Assembly (NCBI GenBank): GCA_030374765.1
Contig: JARGXX010000113.1
Coordinates: 744,001-808,000 of the forward strand
From: Agarophyton chilense
Taxonomy: Eukaryota > Rhodophyta > Florideophyceae > Gracilariales > Gracilariaceae
DNA length: 64,000 nt
Direction: 5' to 3'
A program made the position numbers and the translations under genes. Under the pieces are notes generated by a model. It did no database searches. It was not told the DNA's origin and worked only from the letters and a program-made list of their open reading frames with translations. This document shows, piece by piece, positions 11,201-23,650 of this stretch; position 1 is the stretch's first letter; each line of letters begins with the position of its first letter.

Positions 11201-11953
11201 TGCAGTGGGTATCCACAGAAACATTCGCGAAGGGCGGGCGTTGCCTTGCGGGCGACGGTTCTTAGATAAGAAGAGAGTGTGCGGAAAGCAACCAGGTGTG
11301 CCTGAAAAATGGGAATAATACGTGTATTCAAGAGGCGGATGTCCAGATACGGCGGTACGTAATGCACACGAGATCGGCTCAAAACCCCTTTTGATAACAC
11401 AAATAACCAGGTAACAGTAGAGAAAACAACAAAGAAACAACACACACACACACACACACACAGAAAGCTGTAGAAAAAGGGCGCTAAATACGCAACAGTA
11501 GGGGGTATCCTCGAAACAAGAGCTATAGCTCAGAACGGTTAAGAACTGATACTATAGGTGCCCCTTCGTGGTGAACCACTTTAGGATTTCTAGGGCTCAC
11601 CAAGATGGTGTTATGGTTGGTTGTTCTTTGGCCTCCTGCCGTCCTCACCGGGGCCTTGCGCCCTTTAATGAGCCAAGAGGCAAAGAAAGTACTGTACAGT
11701 AATGCATAAACGTGGCGTGCTACTACACAATTATCTAAATAATACCAAATAAAACATTTGTTGATGGCCCCTTACAGTGTACACTAAAGACAGTCCTTCG
11801 TAATTAAATTTCTCCTGTCCAAACCTTTCCATGAAGTAATTGTTCTCATAACTTCTCGTAATCGAGTATAGCCCAAACAATAGCTTATGAATGCCGTATC
11901 GCGACTTCGTAGTATTTCGAACGGTCGAACTCAGGTCCATCCAGAATGCTACA
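11201..11953 (-). repeat. Element B 3' LTR (753 bp)
   Basis: A direct repeat of 21438-22185. On + it starts TGCAGTGGGTATCC and ends CCAGAATGCTACA, so in element orientation it has TG...CA ends. It contains a (CA)n microsatellite near 11440-11461 that is slightly longer than in the partner LTR. It is not visibly similar to the A, C or D LTRs apart from general layout. Confidence 0.93.
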
Positions 11954-11967
11954 TATCCCCCCTGCCG
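11954..11967 (-). other. Element B polypurine tract
   Basis: On the minus strand CGGCAGGGGGGATA directly precedes the TG of the 3' LTR. This is the same arrangement as in elements A and C. Confidence 0.7.
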
Positions 11968-12132
11968 TTAAGAGCAAAGCCCCGCGACGCATTATCTGTA
12001 AAAGCAATCGCAGCGCGCTTCTCGGACATTCCGATTCTTCTTTTCGTATCACAACCTTGGGTTTCCCCAATCCATCTCGCGATCATCTCTCTATTCCATC
12101 CTTCAAGCTTTTCCTGTATCTGACATCTCTCG

Positions 12133-13695
12133 ATGAGCAACTTTTCGTCTTACGTGATCAATTCACCTACGTCCTATGAAGATCTCGACAACCCTCCGTT
12201 TCAGCAGACTTCTGCACCGCCTAGAGGTTCCGCTCCAATCTCCTGAACTGCCCCTTTCCCACAAACGGCTTCCATTCCTGGTCCTGCATATCTTTCCTCC
12301 ACAGCAGCTGTTCTGCAACCTGCGTCCTCCTCCGTATACGCGTACTTCGTCGGCCGAAACCCCCTGCAGCACTCTGCATTATACGCCCGAGGGCCTTGGT
12401 TTTTCCCCCCGGCGGTCCGCGACAAAGCTCTGATGAATCAGTATGTGGTCGCCGGTCACCTTCCCGATGGTCTCCCATGGCATGGGTTGTTTACAACAGA
12501 TTGGCCGAGCCATTGCGCTCTTCCAAAAAATGCGATCAGTCGCTTCGGAAACGAGAGCTTGCTCGATGCGCGCGAACGATTCACCCGTCTGGTGTACCAG
12601 CGATTACGCTGCATTATCGGCTCGGTGACTCTCAACAAGGATTGGCAATTTGATACCTGGTGCGCCAGAACAAATGACGAGGCCTACTCTTATGTCGAGA
12701 ACCTAGCGCCTTTGGATGTCCATAGGTGGCGCGGTGTTCGTGGAGTATCCAACGTGGCCCTCTGTTCCGACAGTCCTCAATTACGCGCTGAATTCCGCTA
12801 TCTCCGTAAACAGAATAATCACTATTGGGAATTCCCCAGGTGGGAATGCCATACCAGATCTCGGTTGGGATACTTGGTTCCATACCAGATGCTCGAAATA
12901 GACCGAATTCGGTACAACTCGCGCGTCCGTCGCTATGTCCCGATTCCTCCATACTGGCATGAGATCGAGAGTCCTCATGGCTGTCCGGTGGAGCTCCCTC
13001 CTTCAATCAACTACGTAGGTTCCTTACTCGCAAATGCTCCGTTTTTAGGTTCTTGGGTAGTCGTCTACAGTGAATTCATCGCGAAGATGGCCCTGGTCAT
13101 CCTTTGGGATGTGTACGACAAATATCGGTTGTAGTATATGGGCACGATAGAGTGACAACTTGCGAGAGAACTCGATCTTTCGCTCGTCCTGGGCTCACGT
13201 GCCAATCACAAAGAATTTCTGCGCCTGATGAATGCCATTGATCAGATTGACTGGACCCTTTTTCCTTCTGAACAGCAGGCTAGAAGACGTCTTCTTCGCG
13301 ACTATTCACCCGGAAGAACCGGTCCCGGTGGTGACTTCGTCTGGTACAACCCCTGGACTAACCAGCATATCGACGGCGAACACGCCAAAGTTCTGCGGGA
13401 AACTCCGCGAGCAATGCCTCCAACCCAGCCGACTGGTTACATAAACGAGCCAACTGCTCAAGTAGACGCACTCGATGACGAGATGCACGAAATCGAGTAC
13501 GACGAAGAGCCAGAGGAGGTCATCCTCGAGGATCCCGCTTTGGGTGAGAATGACGGCATAGAGCCAGTGGTCCATACAGCGATGCAGAGCGCTATACTTG
13601 AGCCTGTTCGACCGACAGTGGTTTTCCACGACGCCAAGCTTGGCAATCTGAGGCAGTTCCTCGAAGACGCTGGGATTCTTCCCCACCTTGTTTAA
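12133..13695 (+). pseudogene. Element B antisense ORF (conserved protein of unknown function)
   Basis: On the strand opposite to pol, a frame starts at MSNFSS (12133), 180 bases inside the 3' LTR, and ends at 13695. It can be recognised along its length by motifs shared with elements A and D: LRAEFRYLRKQ, a YWEFPRWE block, RSRLGYLVPYQM, EIDRIR, IPPYW, GCPVELPP, LLWD-like ILWDVYDKY, LDLSLVLGSR, GGDFVWYNPW, PRAMPP, and the C-terminal LRQFLEDAG. The region after the PW motif is acidic (DDEMHEIEYDEEPEEV). The protein has no recognisable catalytic or nucleic-acid-binding motif, signal peptide or membrane segment. It converges on the chromodomain end of pol about 265 bases away. The frame is broken, with about two or three breaks. 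Confidence 0.8.
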
Positions 13696-13845
13696 GGAAA
13701 TCGACAGCAGATGCTAAATCTCTTGCGCTCCTCGATGGGCATTAACTCGGAGAACCTTAACTTTCTTGCCTGAGGGCACTGTAACAAATCGGCTAGCGGT
13801 AGTCTTGAGAACATAAAATAAAACACTTTGATCTTCCCCAACTTC

Positions 13846-13940
13846 ATTGCTTCTTCTTCTTTCTGCGAGGCGTCTCCTCTTCAAGCTTCACTTCTATCTT
13901 TTTGTGGACCTCCACTTCTTTCTTCCTACTTCTGGAGTTA
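13846..13940. repeat. C/T-rich tract between antisense ORF and pol in element B
   Basis: This spacer between the two converging reading frames is strongly C/T-rich on + (CTTCTTCTTCTTTCTGCG and similar). Element D has a more regular C/T repeat at the corresponding place. Confidence 0.5.
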
Positions 13941-13959
13941 CTTCATACTTCTGTAGGGA

Positions 13960-15110
13960 TCAGATTCGATCAGGCTCTCCCAACACAACCAAACCGACGA
14001 GAGCGTCATCAATACTGTCTGGGACATCCAGTTTAGCACGTTGGCAGTACGCGAGCACGTGTGATCGTGGTCTATTGCGTATGGGCTCCCATGTATCGTC
14101 TTCGGGCTGATACCCATACCAACGCACTTTAAGCAGTACACTGTTGTCCTTTTCGTACCATCCGTGATATAGAATGCATTCGATGATGTATTCCATCTCC
14201 TCGGTTGCGGACTCCTCAGTTAGGGGAACACTCCTGTCAACAGGTTCCGTAGCGTCCGCTGTAGCTTTCGGTATCGCGTCGTCACGTTCTGTCGTCTCAT
14301 CCACTTCCGGGGTTCTCAAAGCCAGTCGTCTGGTTTCCCTATGTCTTTCCAGTCTGGCCGGTGCTTCCAACTTCCTTCTCGGTTCTTCCGATCCTTGCGG
14401 CTAAAACGCGCCTACAGTTGCCACCATACGCCTTAGGCTTTCCCCGTTGGGCTTTTTCTCTTCTTGAGACCTGCTGCGCTCCTCAGGGAAAGTTACGCTC
14501 TTCAATCCGTTTAGCGTAATTGGGTTGCGGATCTCAGCTTCGGTTCCTTCTGATTCTACGCCAAATGGCGATTCTGTTCTGTCATCAGGACCCCCTGTAC
14601 CGCCTTCAGGACTTCTGATACGTGAGGTTCCATCCTCAATTTCTTTCGCGTCCACCGCGTGGTCTGAGGGAGAGACTGCAGTTTGCAGCTCGTTGACAGT
14701 GCGGATCGCCGTGTCTCCTCTAACAGCTACAGTGGGAGCTATGATTATGTCATGGGCGGATGCGCCGTGTGTCGCAGAACTGTTGTCCAGCCCTATACGT
14801 CGGATTTCCGAATTCCTTTCACCACGTGGCAGTTTTGGAATTAATCTGCCCTGCGGCATTATGTCCGCAAGCTCCTGCACAACTAGTGGCTGTGGTGGCT
14901 CCTGCACCTCAATATCTCCACTTGTGGATTTCTCTCTATGTACTTCAGCTTCTCGATCTGGCGCAACAACTACTCGATCGCGAGAAATGCGCTCCACCTC
15001 TGTACCTCTCCGTAATACCACGATATATTCGTCGAATTCGACAACTTCATGCGGTCCTGTAGCGATCGGCGCAAACTCATGACGGCGTTTCCGTTCCTTG
15101 TCCTCTCCGG
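13960..15110 (-). pseudogene. Element B linker and chromodomain
   Basis: The 14401-15021 frame (ISRDRVVVAPDREAEV at its start) is the integrase C-terminal linker, equivalent to ISRDRVVLAPP in element A. The 13960-14370 frame ends in a chromodomain: EYIIECILYH, VLLKVRWYGYQPEDDTWEP, RPRSHVLAYCQ. The tryptophan and aromatic cage positions expected of the fold are present. The linker is rich in Thr, Glu, Arg and Pro and is probably disordered. Confidence 0.8.
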
Positions 15111-15273
15111 TCTTCCAGCTATCTTTCCTTTACACTCTCACGAAAACGTGTTCTCCGACTCGGATATCCGGAAGAGCCCGTCACATTGACGCGTCGTAAT
15201 TACGCTTGTAGCGCGCATGGGCTTTTCCCATCTCTTTTGCAGCCTCTGCAGTGCGTTTACGCACCTCATTCTT

Positions 15274-16119
15274 CTAGCGTAAGTGAAACTGAGCCGGCGT
15301 CGGCATTGACGCTTCTTCGGTTCTGTCTGAATCTACCTTGATTGGAAAAGCCGTTGGTCGGCGAGATATTATCAATTCAAAGGATGTTAGCTTCGTCGTC
15401 GTATGCACTTGCGTATTGTACGCGTAGCAAAGCGTGTCTGTATACAGACCCCAATCTTTCAGGTGCTCTCCGATGTAGTGCCGAATTGCGGCGAGTAGTG
15501 TACAGTTGTACCGTTCCACCTGCCCGTTACATGGCGGATGATACGTCTTGGTGAACACGTTCCTAACTCCAAGTATCCTGCATACATCTTGAAAGAAGTT
15601 TGCAACGAATTGCTTGCCATTATCTGAGAGCAGAGTATCCGGTGGTCCGTAGTAATAAATCCAATGTTAGATAAACGTTCGTGCTATCACGGAAGTAGTA
15701 ATTCGTTTCAGCGTAACAGTCTTAGCCAGCTTAGAGAAGCGATCAGTTATTACCAAAAGGTATCTATTTCCCCGCTTCGAGCGGATCAATTCCCAAAGTA
15801 TGTCAATACTGATATACTGTTGAGCTCCGATTGATGGGAACAGCTTCAGTGGCTTCTTCTTTTTCCAGAGCTTCACTCTATTCCTCGCGCAAGTTACGCA
15901 CATTTTAGCTGTCGCATGACAATCCATTGCCAAAGTTGACCAATAAAAGTCCCTTCTGAGGATTAGATACAGCTTCGTACCTCCTGGATGACCCGACATT
16001 TGCGAATAATGGGCCAAATGCAGTATTCTGCTCTTAAGAGCGTGTGGTATCACGATTTGCTCATACGATTCAACAGTTCGAACAAATATTCCTCGATCGT
16101 CGAGACGAAAAGGCAACAC
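15274..16119 (-). pseudogene. Element B integrase
   Basis: The zinc-binding domain is visible as HLAHYSQMSGHPGG followed by CVTCARNRVK. The core follows, with its first Asp in SIDILWEL, and continues with TYHPPCNGQVERYN, which holds the catalytic Glu, and AYNTQVH. The order and motifs match the integrases of elements A and D. It is part of the broken pol polyprotein. Confidence 0.82.
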
Positions 16120-18560
16120 CTTCCCCCGTTAAGACGAGAGCGGATAGCCCTGCAGAAGGCATCTGTGACTTGTTCACGTAATAGCTGTTCAAGAGAGATT
16201 CGTTCGAGTTGATCTTCTGCATCAGTCTCCGGAGTTTGGGCTACCAGTAATTCCATTTGATAATCCTCTTCGTCTAGATCTTCTAGATCTTCTTCTTTCG
16301 TTCTCGGATGTTCGGTTACTAAACATGGTATCTCATCACCGATTTCCTTTTGGGTTTCTCCCAATGTTTCGAGTCGCAATAACGCGTCAGCCTGTACGTT
16401 TGAAGTTCCATTCTTATCGTTGATTGTGAAATCAAACTCTGAAAGGGGCAGACGCCATCGCATTAAGCGTCCCGACGGGTCGGGAATCGACATGAGCCAT
16501 CTGACGCATGAATGATCGGTATTGACCGTAAAGTGAGCACATTGTAGATAAGGTCTGGGGGTCTTGAGAGCCGAAACCATCCCAAGGCATTCCTTTTCTG
16601 ACACAGAGTAGTTCTTTTCTGCCTGGTGTAGTGTTCTCGACCAGCATCCAATAGGATGTCGTATGACGCCTTCGTGCGTTTGAAAAAGGGCACACGCTAT
16701 CTGATAATCGCTAGCGTACGTATCGTCGGAGTAAGAAAGATCCTTTTTGGAAGAGAAAACACAGGAGTTGTGGTCAGCACTTGTTTTAGCTTTTCGATAG
16801 CTTCCGTTTCGGCTTCTCCGAATTCCTTCAATTGAACGGGTTGTCCCTTCTTCAAGAAAGCAGTAAGGGATGCAGCAATATGCGAGTAGCGCGGCACAAA
16901 TCGTCTGTAGAGGTTACAGAGTCCGAGAAAAGATCTTAATTGCGTCTGCGTTCGCGGAGGTTTGAACTCACGAATCGCAGCGGATTGCACTTCTTTCATT
17001 TCCAGTTTCCCTGGCTTTATCCTGTGTCCCAGGTATTTCACTTGGTCCGTGAAACATTCATACTTTTTGATCTTCAGGGTAATTCCGGTTTGCTGTAACT
17101 TATCGAGGATTTCCTCAACATTCCCGAAATGGTGTTCCATATTCTTACTGAAAATGATGATGTCATCCAAATAAACAAGACATTTTTTCCACTTATAATG
17201 TGATAATATTATATCGATAGCACTCTGAAAAGTTGCAGGGGCGTTGGTAAAACCAAATGGCATTCGCTTGAAGCGATACAGACCTGCGTGATACGCAAAT
17301 GTAGTCTTATCTTGGTTCTCTGGGGCGACTGGTATCTGCCAGTATCTCCAATTTGCGTCAGGCGTATTAAAAACATTGGCTTCTCCAAGACTATCGATGC
17401 ATTCATGCATACCCGGGAATGGGTACGTATCCCTCACAGTTACTGCATTCAGTTTTCCGTAGTCAACGCAAAAGCGTAAAGAAATATCTCCTTTGAGAAC
17501 AAGGACCACTGCGGACGCCCAAGCTGACTGAGCTAGCTCAATGATTCCGTTTTCCAACATGGAGTCGATGTGTTCTTGTTCGATCTGAAGAGTTCGCGGG
17601 CCTGCCCGATACGGTAATTGAGAGATGGGTCGTGTACCTAGTAAAACGTCAATATGATTTTCTGTAGCCGCGATCTGGCCGATGTGTCCACTCCACATAT
17701 TTGATATCTTCAGCAGCAATCTGCGCAATCTTCCTTTATACTCCTCAGGAACGTGTTCCATCTTCACGCCCTCGAGGGCTTCTTCCACTTCTTCTTCAGA
17801 GACACTCTCTTCCTTCACGTTCTTCATGTCCTTGACCGCTTTTGTTGCTGTCGACTTCTGCTCGCCTGTGGCTCCTAAGACGTCTGCCGTCATTATGTGT
17901 GTCGGTATCACAACTGAAGGGTGTGGCAGCGCCATGCTCAAGAGCTGATGCTTGTGTAAGAGACGCTCTTCCGAGCCAACACTGCCCACCAATACCCTGA
18001 AAGGGATCTTCGGGCTCACCTGTGCAATGCTATTAGCGACTAGCAATTCACTAGTGTGATACAGTATCGCGTTCGGCTGAATATCGATAAGTCCGTGCTT
18101 CTTAGTACCGACTGATACCCATGTTTGACTTTTTCGTGGTATCACCGTTGGTTTACACACCCGAATCTTCGGAGATATTCTGCCCAGGGGGGTTTTGCAT
18201 TCCAATGACGGCGGCAGTGGTGCAAATGAAGCGGATCGCCGCAGAGGTCTGCGCACGATTGGCACTGTAGAGCCATCGTCCAGCTCCTCTTCCCGATTCT
18301 TCGGACGAATCGATTCGACAAACTTGTCACAGTAGTCACAACCCAGCACAACTGGTGCAGCCAATATGATACACACAATAAAAGTTAAAATGAAAACGTG
18401 ATTCTCCAAACAAACGACAAGTCGTATTGTTCTAATAGACTTTATCGGTCTCTTGTTCGCATCCCGGATATCCGGTATCTGTGCCTGTTGTATTCGAACT
18501 CGCTCGTCTTCGGGCAATTCAGACAACCTGATAAAGTTCGGGCCTGCACCTGTATCAAAT
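16050..18560 (-). pseudogene. Element B protease, reverse transcriptase and RNase H
   Basis: The protease active site reads FDTGAGPNFI near 18540, and VVLGCDYCDKFVESI follows further on. Reverse transcriptase landmarks are YRAGPRTLQIEQEHID, GDISLRFCVDYGKLNAVTV, the catalytic YLDDII block with CLVYLDDIIIFSK, and YLGHRIKPG. RNase H follows, with SEKECLGMVSALKTPRPYL and NTDHSCVRWL. The order protease, reverse transcriptase, RNase H, integrase is the Ty3/gypsy order. Most of this part is one long open frame, and it is broken only toward the RNase H end. Confidence 0.88.
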
Positions 18561-18846
18561 ACAGCGAGTCTTCACGATAACAGCGCTTGAGAAGGACCGA
18601 CGTCGGCATAGACCTTGTAGTTCCTTCGGGCCATAATCATGATGTTATTCGTCCTCCTACTTGGGCACACATATTGTCTCCAAGGACGTTTCAACATACA
18701 GTCAAACTGTACATAGGTTCCGACATTCGAAGATCTTCCTGGTCTCAGTAGGACTTTCGGTTTAAATTCCCGGGAGCGGGGCAATGTCGGTAACCCGATC
18801 GGTATGGTGGCTTTGACTCCACCCAACCCCCTGAGGGCTCCCTCAC

Positions 18847-21016
18847 TTAATTTCCCGATAACGCGGGTTTCTCCCTCGCCACATCGGCGTTGCTTTGTAC
18901 TTTTGGGGCTGAACCCTGTGATATTTCAGAATTCTGAGCTTTTGCGTGAGTTTTGCGTACTGTATCCGCAAATCCCCAAGCTTTGGCCTTCCAATATGAT
19001 TGTCCCGGTACACAGTTTCGTTCTTGTTCCGGGAGAGCTTCATAATTCGAGACAACTCGATGTACCTGTGTAAAGGGCGAAGTGCACTCTGATGACAAAT
19101 GATGTCTTCCATAGCACCCATAACATATCAGGCCGTCCCTGTTCAACCTCAGCTGTGGCTGTTCCATGCCACGGCTATGCACCCAAACCAGGCTTCTGAG
19201 AAGTAAATTCACCCGCTGGCGGGACCGTTGGACTCCTTCTGTAAGGATAATGGCGTGGCTCCATAGCCACTATATCATCTTCCACATGGGAATCAGTTGA
19301 CGGCAAATCCGTAGTAGGCACTGACCCCTCTGGATCATTCAGATAACTAACTGCGTCTTCTCCAGTATAGCTGGCATCATGAGGCGTAAACGTCGAAACT
19401 CGTGATTCCTCTGGCGACTCCAGATGCAAAAACTTGCCTCGCTTGATACGGTGTTTTACATCCCTGTTAGCAACGGGGTAGGTCCCCAGACGACGTGTTA
19501 CACCCCCGCGACGAGCGCGAACGGCTTCACCTTCAGCCTGTGCATACTGCACTAGTTACAGAAAACTGATTCTCGAGTGCTCCTCCCGATGACAGGCTAC
19601 CAATGACTTGATACTCGGATCGAGTCCATCGAAAAAAAGTGTCATCATCTCGTCCGTAGAATGGACATCTCCACAGCGTGTAGCTGCATTAGTCAGTCTT
19701 GAACTGTAATCAACCTCCTTTTCTTCAGGCTTCTGGGTAATATCTCTGAGATTCAGAATAGCTTCACGAATCCCATTATAGGTTGCGTATCTACGCAGAA
19801 AGTACTACACGGTTTCGGCACAACTGGTGACCCCACCTTCATCGACGGTAAGTGAACCACTCATGGCACGGTATTGCTCCAATGCAAATCCTACCAATAG
19901 GTGTGGAAGTGCCACGAATGCTTGAGCTTCACTCATCCCCAGCGTGGCGGCTTCGACTACAAAGCGATTGAGAAATTCAAATATAAGAATGGGATCCTTC
20001 CCAGAAAAAGTAAGACCATCGAGGCCAATCTTTAAACGGTTAATGTGATCTCTCACTTTGGCTGTCTCGCGACCTGTACGCTTCCCCTTTCGGACCATGA
20101 GCTGATATGCACGATAAATCGTAATCTTCCTTTAAAGCAGGTTCGTACACGAAAGCGGTTTCAGATTCTTGGAGGGCGGTCCCTTCTTGCGGGACAGTAG
20201 TGAGCTACCAATTCTTTTCTTTCTCGAACGGAGAGTGTCCTCCTCGCTCGAAGTATCCTCAGAAGATGAACTTCCATTCTCGGGATTTTCCGTATCCGAA
20301 CTATCGGAGTCCGTATAATCGGAATCATCTCCGTCTCCATCGGTGTCATGTCTTCTTGCGAGTTTTCTCGATTTAGAGCGTATTGTAGATAAAATCTGTA
20401 CCTTCAACTTCTTCGAATATTTCTTGCGCGACCGCGTATCAGCAACGATGGGTCCTACTTCCTGTACTTCCGGGTGCGGAATTTGCAACGGTGCCTTCAC
20501 CACAGTCTCCAATCGCTCTAAGCGAGGGTTTACCCGTGAGAGGGCCTCCTCAACAGTAACGGGTATAGCTGGTAAGGCCCCTGTGGCATTTCCTTGCTCT
20601 TCTAGCAATTGAGTTAGATCTTCTCGGTTTGTCCGAACACTCTCGCCAATCCGATTCGTGTCTAGATTTCGACTCTCCAGAGCGGTGTGCTCTCTTCTTA
20701 ACGTCTCTAATGACGGTTTTAACAAGTTAACTTTACCTTTCATCTCCTCCAGACGGAACTTCTGCGTCGCAGATTCCGCACGGAGTTGCTTTAATTCAGC
20801 TTGCAAGTCTACACCTTCCATGATATCACGTTTAGATGAGGTAGTAGACTCGAGAGCGATCGTCGTCGGAACCTCCGAAGGTGCAACTGCGCCTCCTGTC
20901 GATTTCGACTTCTTCTTCACCTGACGATATAGGCGGTTGCCAGCCTCTGTAGAGGTGGCTAAGCGGGGGGCCGCGGACTCACATCTATCCGAATCCGGTC
21001 GGCTTCTTGTCCGCAT
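18847..21016 (-). pseudogene. Element B gag region
   Basis: The region begins at 21016 with MRTRSRPDSDR and an Arg/Ser/Asp/Glu-rich leader (GDDSDYTDSDSSDTENP). Next comes a capsid-like helical part, including GRETAKVRDHINRLKIGLDG and FLNRFVVEAATLGMSEAQA. At the end is a zinc knuckle, CYGCYGRHHLSSEC, of the CCHC type (CX2CX4HX4C) typical of retroelement nucleocapsids. In the family Gag forms the particle that packages element RNA. The capsid-like part matches element D's gag closely. It is broken by about three breaks. Confidence 0.8.
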
Positions 21017-21437
21017 GACGGCAACTTATCACTGGAAATCCAGATAACAAATTCGAACGACGCAAACACAATTTCTTAATGAAAACAGTATATATATTGC
21101 GATCGATACAACCAATATCGACAACGATAAAAACTTCTAGAAAATAGAACAAAAAAACAGTGAAGATTCACAACTAATATTCGGGTTGACCGACGAACGT
21201 GGCGAACGGTTAGATCTGGTTCCAAATGTCTTCTGGAAATGTAGATTCCGTGATGACGGTTCAAGCTTCACTTCACTGATTTCAGTTCAACGCACGAAAA
21301 TCAAACGAGGATCATTCGAACGTGCGAAACACGGTATATCCTGTCCAAGCGACCATAATTCCACACACAGGTGTACTTCTTTCTAAGTCGGGAGACCATT
21401 TATGTGGTATTCCACTGACGACTGTAGAGGTCTCGGT
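21017..21437 (-). other. Element B leader between 5' LTR and gag
   Basis: This stretch lies between the gag start and the 5' LTR. A primer binding site should sit at its right edge. The sequence there (minus strand CCGAGACCTCTACAGTCG) does not begin with the usual TGG directly at the LTR; a TGGAATACCA block occurs about 22 bases further in. I cannot name the primer tRNA. Confidence 0.5.
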
Positions 21438-22185
21438 GCAGTGGGTATCCACAGAAATATCCGCGAAGGGCGGGCGTTGCCTTGCGGGCGACGGTTCTTA
21501 GATAAGAAGAGAGTGTGCGGAAATCAACCAGGTGTGCCTGAAAAATGGGAATAATACGTGTATTCAAGAGGCGGATGTCCAGATACGGCGGTACGTAATG
21601 CACACGAGATCGGCTCAAAAACCCTTTTGATAACACAAATAACCAGGTAACAGTAAAGAAAACAACAAAGAAACAACACACACACACACACACAGAAAGC
21701 TGTAGAAAAAGGGCGCTAGATACGCAACAGTAGGGGGTATTCTCGAAACAAGAGCTATAGCTCAGAACGGTTAAGAACTGATACTATAGGTGCCCCTTCG
21801 TGGTGAACCACTTTAGGATTTCTAGGGCTCACCAAGATGGTGTTATGGTTGGTTGTTCTTTGGCCTCCTGCTGTCCTCACCGGGGCCTTGCGCCCTTTAA
21901 TGAGCCAAGAGGCAAAGAAAGCACTGTACAGTAATGCATAAACGTGGCGTGCTACTACACAATTATCTAAATAATACCAAATAAAACATTTGTTGATGGC
22001 ACCTTACAGTGTACACTAAAGACAGTCCTTCCTAATTAAATTTCTCTTATCCAAACCTTTCCATGAAGTAATTGTTCTCATAACTTCTCGTAATCGAGTA
22101 TAGCCCAAGTAATAGCTTATGAATGCCGTATCGCGAATTCGTAGTATTTCGAACGGTCGAACTCAGGTCCATCCAGAATGCTACA
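21438..22185 (-). repeat. Element B 5' LTR (748 bp)
   Basis: About 98% identical to 11201-11953 by eye. In element orientation it begins TGTAGCATTCTGG and ends GGATACCCACTGCA. The bases beyond it on + (GGGAG) do not match those before the left LTR (GTCTG), so no target duplication is kept. Confidence 0.93.
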
Positions 22186-23650
22186 GGGAGTAAACAGAGT
22201 TTGTTGGAAGTTTTGAGCTTTGTATTGTAGTAAAAAGAGCCCCGAGTTTTGTTGTCAAATTCTTTTGATGATATGTTATCTATTTGAAGTATAAATCTTT
22301 CGTTTATTGTAGTTATCAGTACCTCTGAACACTTCTAAGAACAAAAAGAGGATATATCTTTTTTTGAGACTAAAACTTTTTTCTTCGTGTGTAGACCTGA
22401 TGTTTAATATTTAAAGTTGTTTGCGAGTTATAGGAGACTCTTTCTTTAAATTTTAAAAACTCTGTTATCTTTATCTAGATTAAAAGGCAATAAATATAAA
22501 AATGTTTGGTCTTAAACGTTTTCCAAAGACATCTCAATCGCACTTTTAATGAATTTTCGGCTAATATAGCACATTATTTGTCGTGTTCTATGAAATTGTA
22601 AAGGATCTGATTTGTATAGATGATAGTATTTTAAAAAATGAGTAGCTTCGAACGGAAAAATTGAGAATCGTATCTGTTAATAAGTTTACTCTGTCAAAAT
22701 GTTTCAAAATATTAGAAAGCTTTGCAGAATTCTAGACTCCATGTTTTGTTTGTGACACGTTTGGGCAAATTTGACCTCAAAAATGGCTCCAATAAAGCCT
22801 TACGTACCAGAAATTCCCGAATAGACGAATTTGATAAAATAATTTCTATCGGAACTTCTTCTTTGATCTTCTTGTAACGGAGCGCAAAAATCTTAATAAA
22901 CAGTTAAAAAGGTAAACATACTGGGGTTTTGGGTGAAAACTTCACATGTCTCTCTTTTTAAAGCCTTGTCACTTTTGACCTAACCAAAACAAAGAGTTTA
23001 CAAGTCTCATAAAGCTTCTCAAGAAGCAATTATAACAAAGAAAGTTGCTTGAACTCTATAATTGAATATATTTTTTTCTAGAAACGGTACGTGGCACCAC
23101 TTGCAGCAGGTTCTGGTTGACTTTTTGTTTAAAAAATCTATTTAACGTCGTTAACATATAAACAGACGTTGTTTTAATCTGTAAAAGGGTTCTAAAAAGA
23201 TTCTTAACCGTTTGAAAAACACAGACAGTCTCCAATTCAAACAAAAAGCGTTTCAATCTGTGAAGTTTATATAAATCGTGTGGTTTGTGCAACGTAAACC
23301 TTTTAACTGATTTTTTACAACTAAAAACGCCCCAAAGTTTTTTATTATATATGGAATTGCTTTTAGTGGCAGTCATCCTTCTCAAAACCAAGCAGCGGAC
23401 AGCTCACTTTTATAAATTTGAAATGGTCAAAGCTAAAAAAGGGTGACGTTTTGGGTTGAAAAATGTTAGTCATAATCGTGCGAGAGCTAATTCAGAGGCA
23501 TCAATCTCGTTTAGAGATATCTAGAACCTCGAAATGGAGCTGAAACGCATTGCTACGTGAAAGTTACTACTATGTGATTCTCGGTTACTACAATCGCTGC
23601 TAGCAGCGAATAAAGCAGCATAGTATCCAATGAAATTTTGACAAGTATGA
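22186..23650. other. AT-rich stretch without a recognised gene
   Basis: About 1.5 kb of strongly AT-rich DNA flanks element B. Only short frames occur, and none has family motifs. I see no RNA gene or repeat. Confidence 0.5.

Larger units (their letters stand above)
11201..22185 (-). mobile_element. Element B: Ty3/gypsy chromovirus with both LTRs and antisense ORF
   Basis: This is an 11 kb LTR retrotransposon on the minus strand. Its 5' LTR is at 21438-22185 and its 3' LTR at 11201-11953. Inside, in element order, are gag (about 21016-18850), protease, reverse transcriptase, RNase H, integrase, a chromodomain (13960-14370) and the opposite-strand extra frame (12133-13695). The two LTRs are about 98% identical by eye, so insertion was recent. 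Even so, gag, pol and the antisense frame are broken, with roughly eight to ten visible breaks in all. No matching target-site duplication flanks it. Confidence 0.92.

Noticed and set aside
11440-11461. (CA)n tract as a telomeric or regulatory repeat
   Set aside because: A simple microsatellite inside both B LTRs, differing only in length.
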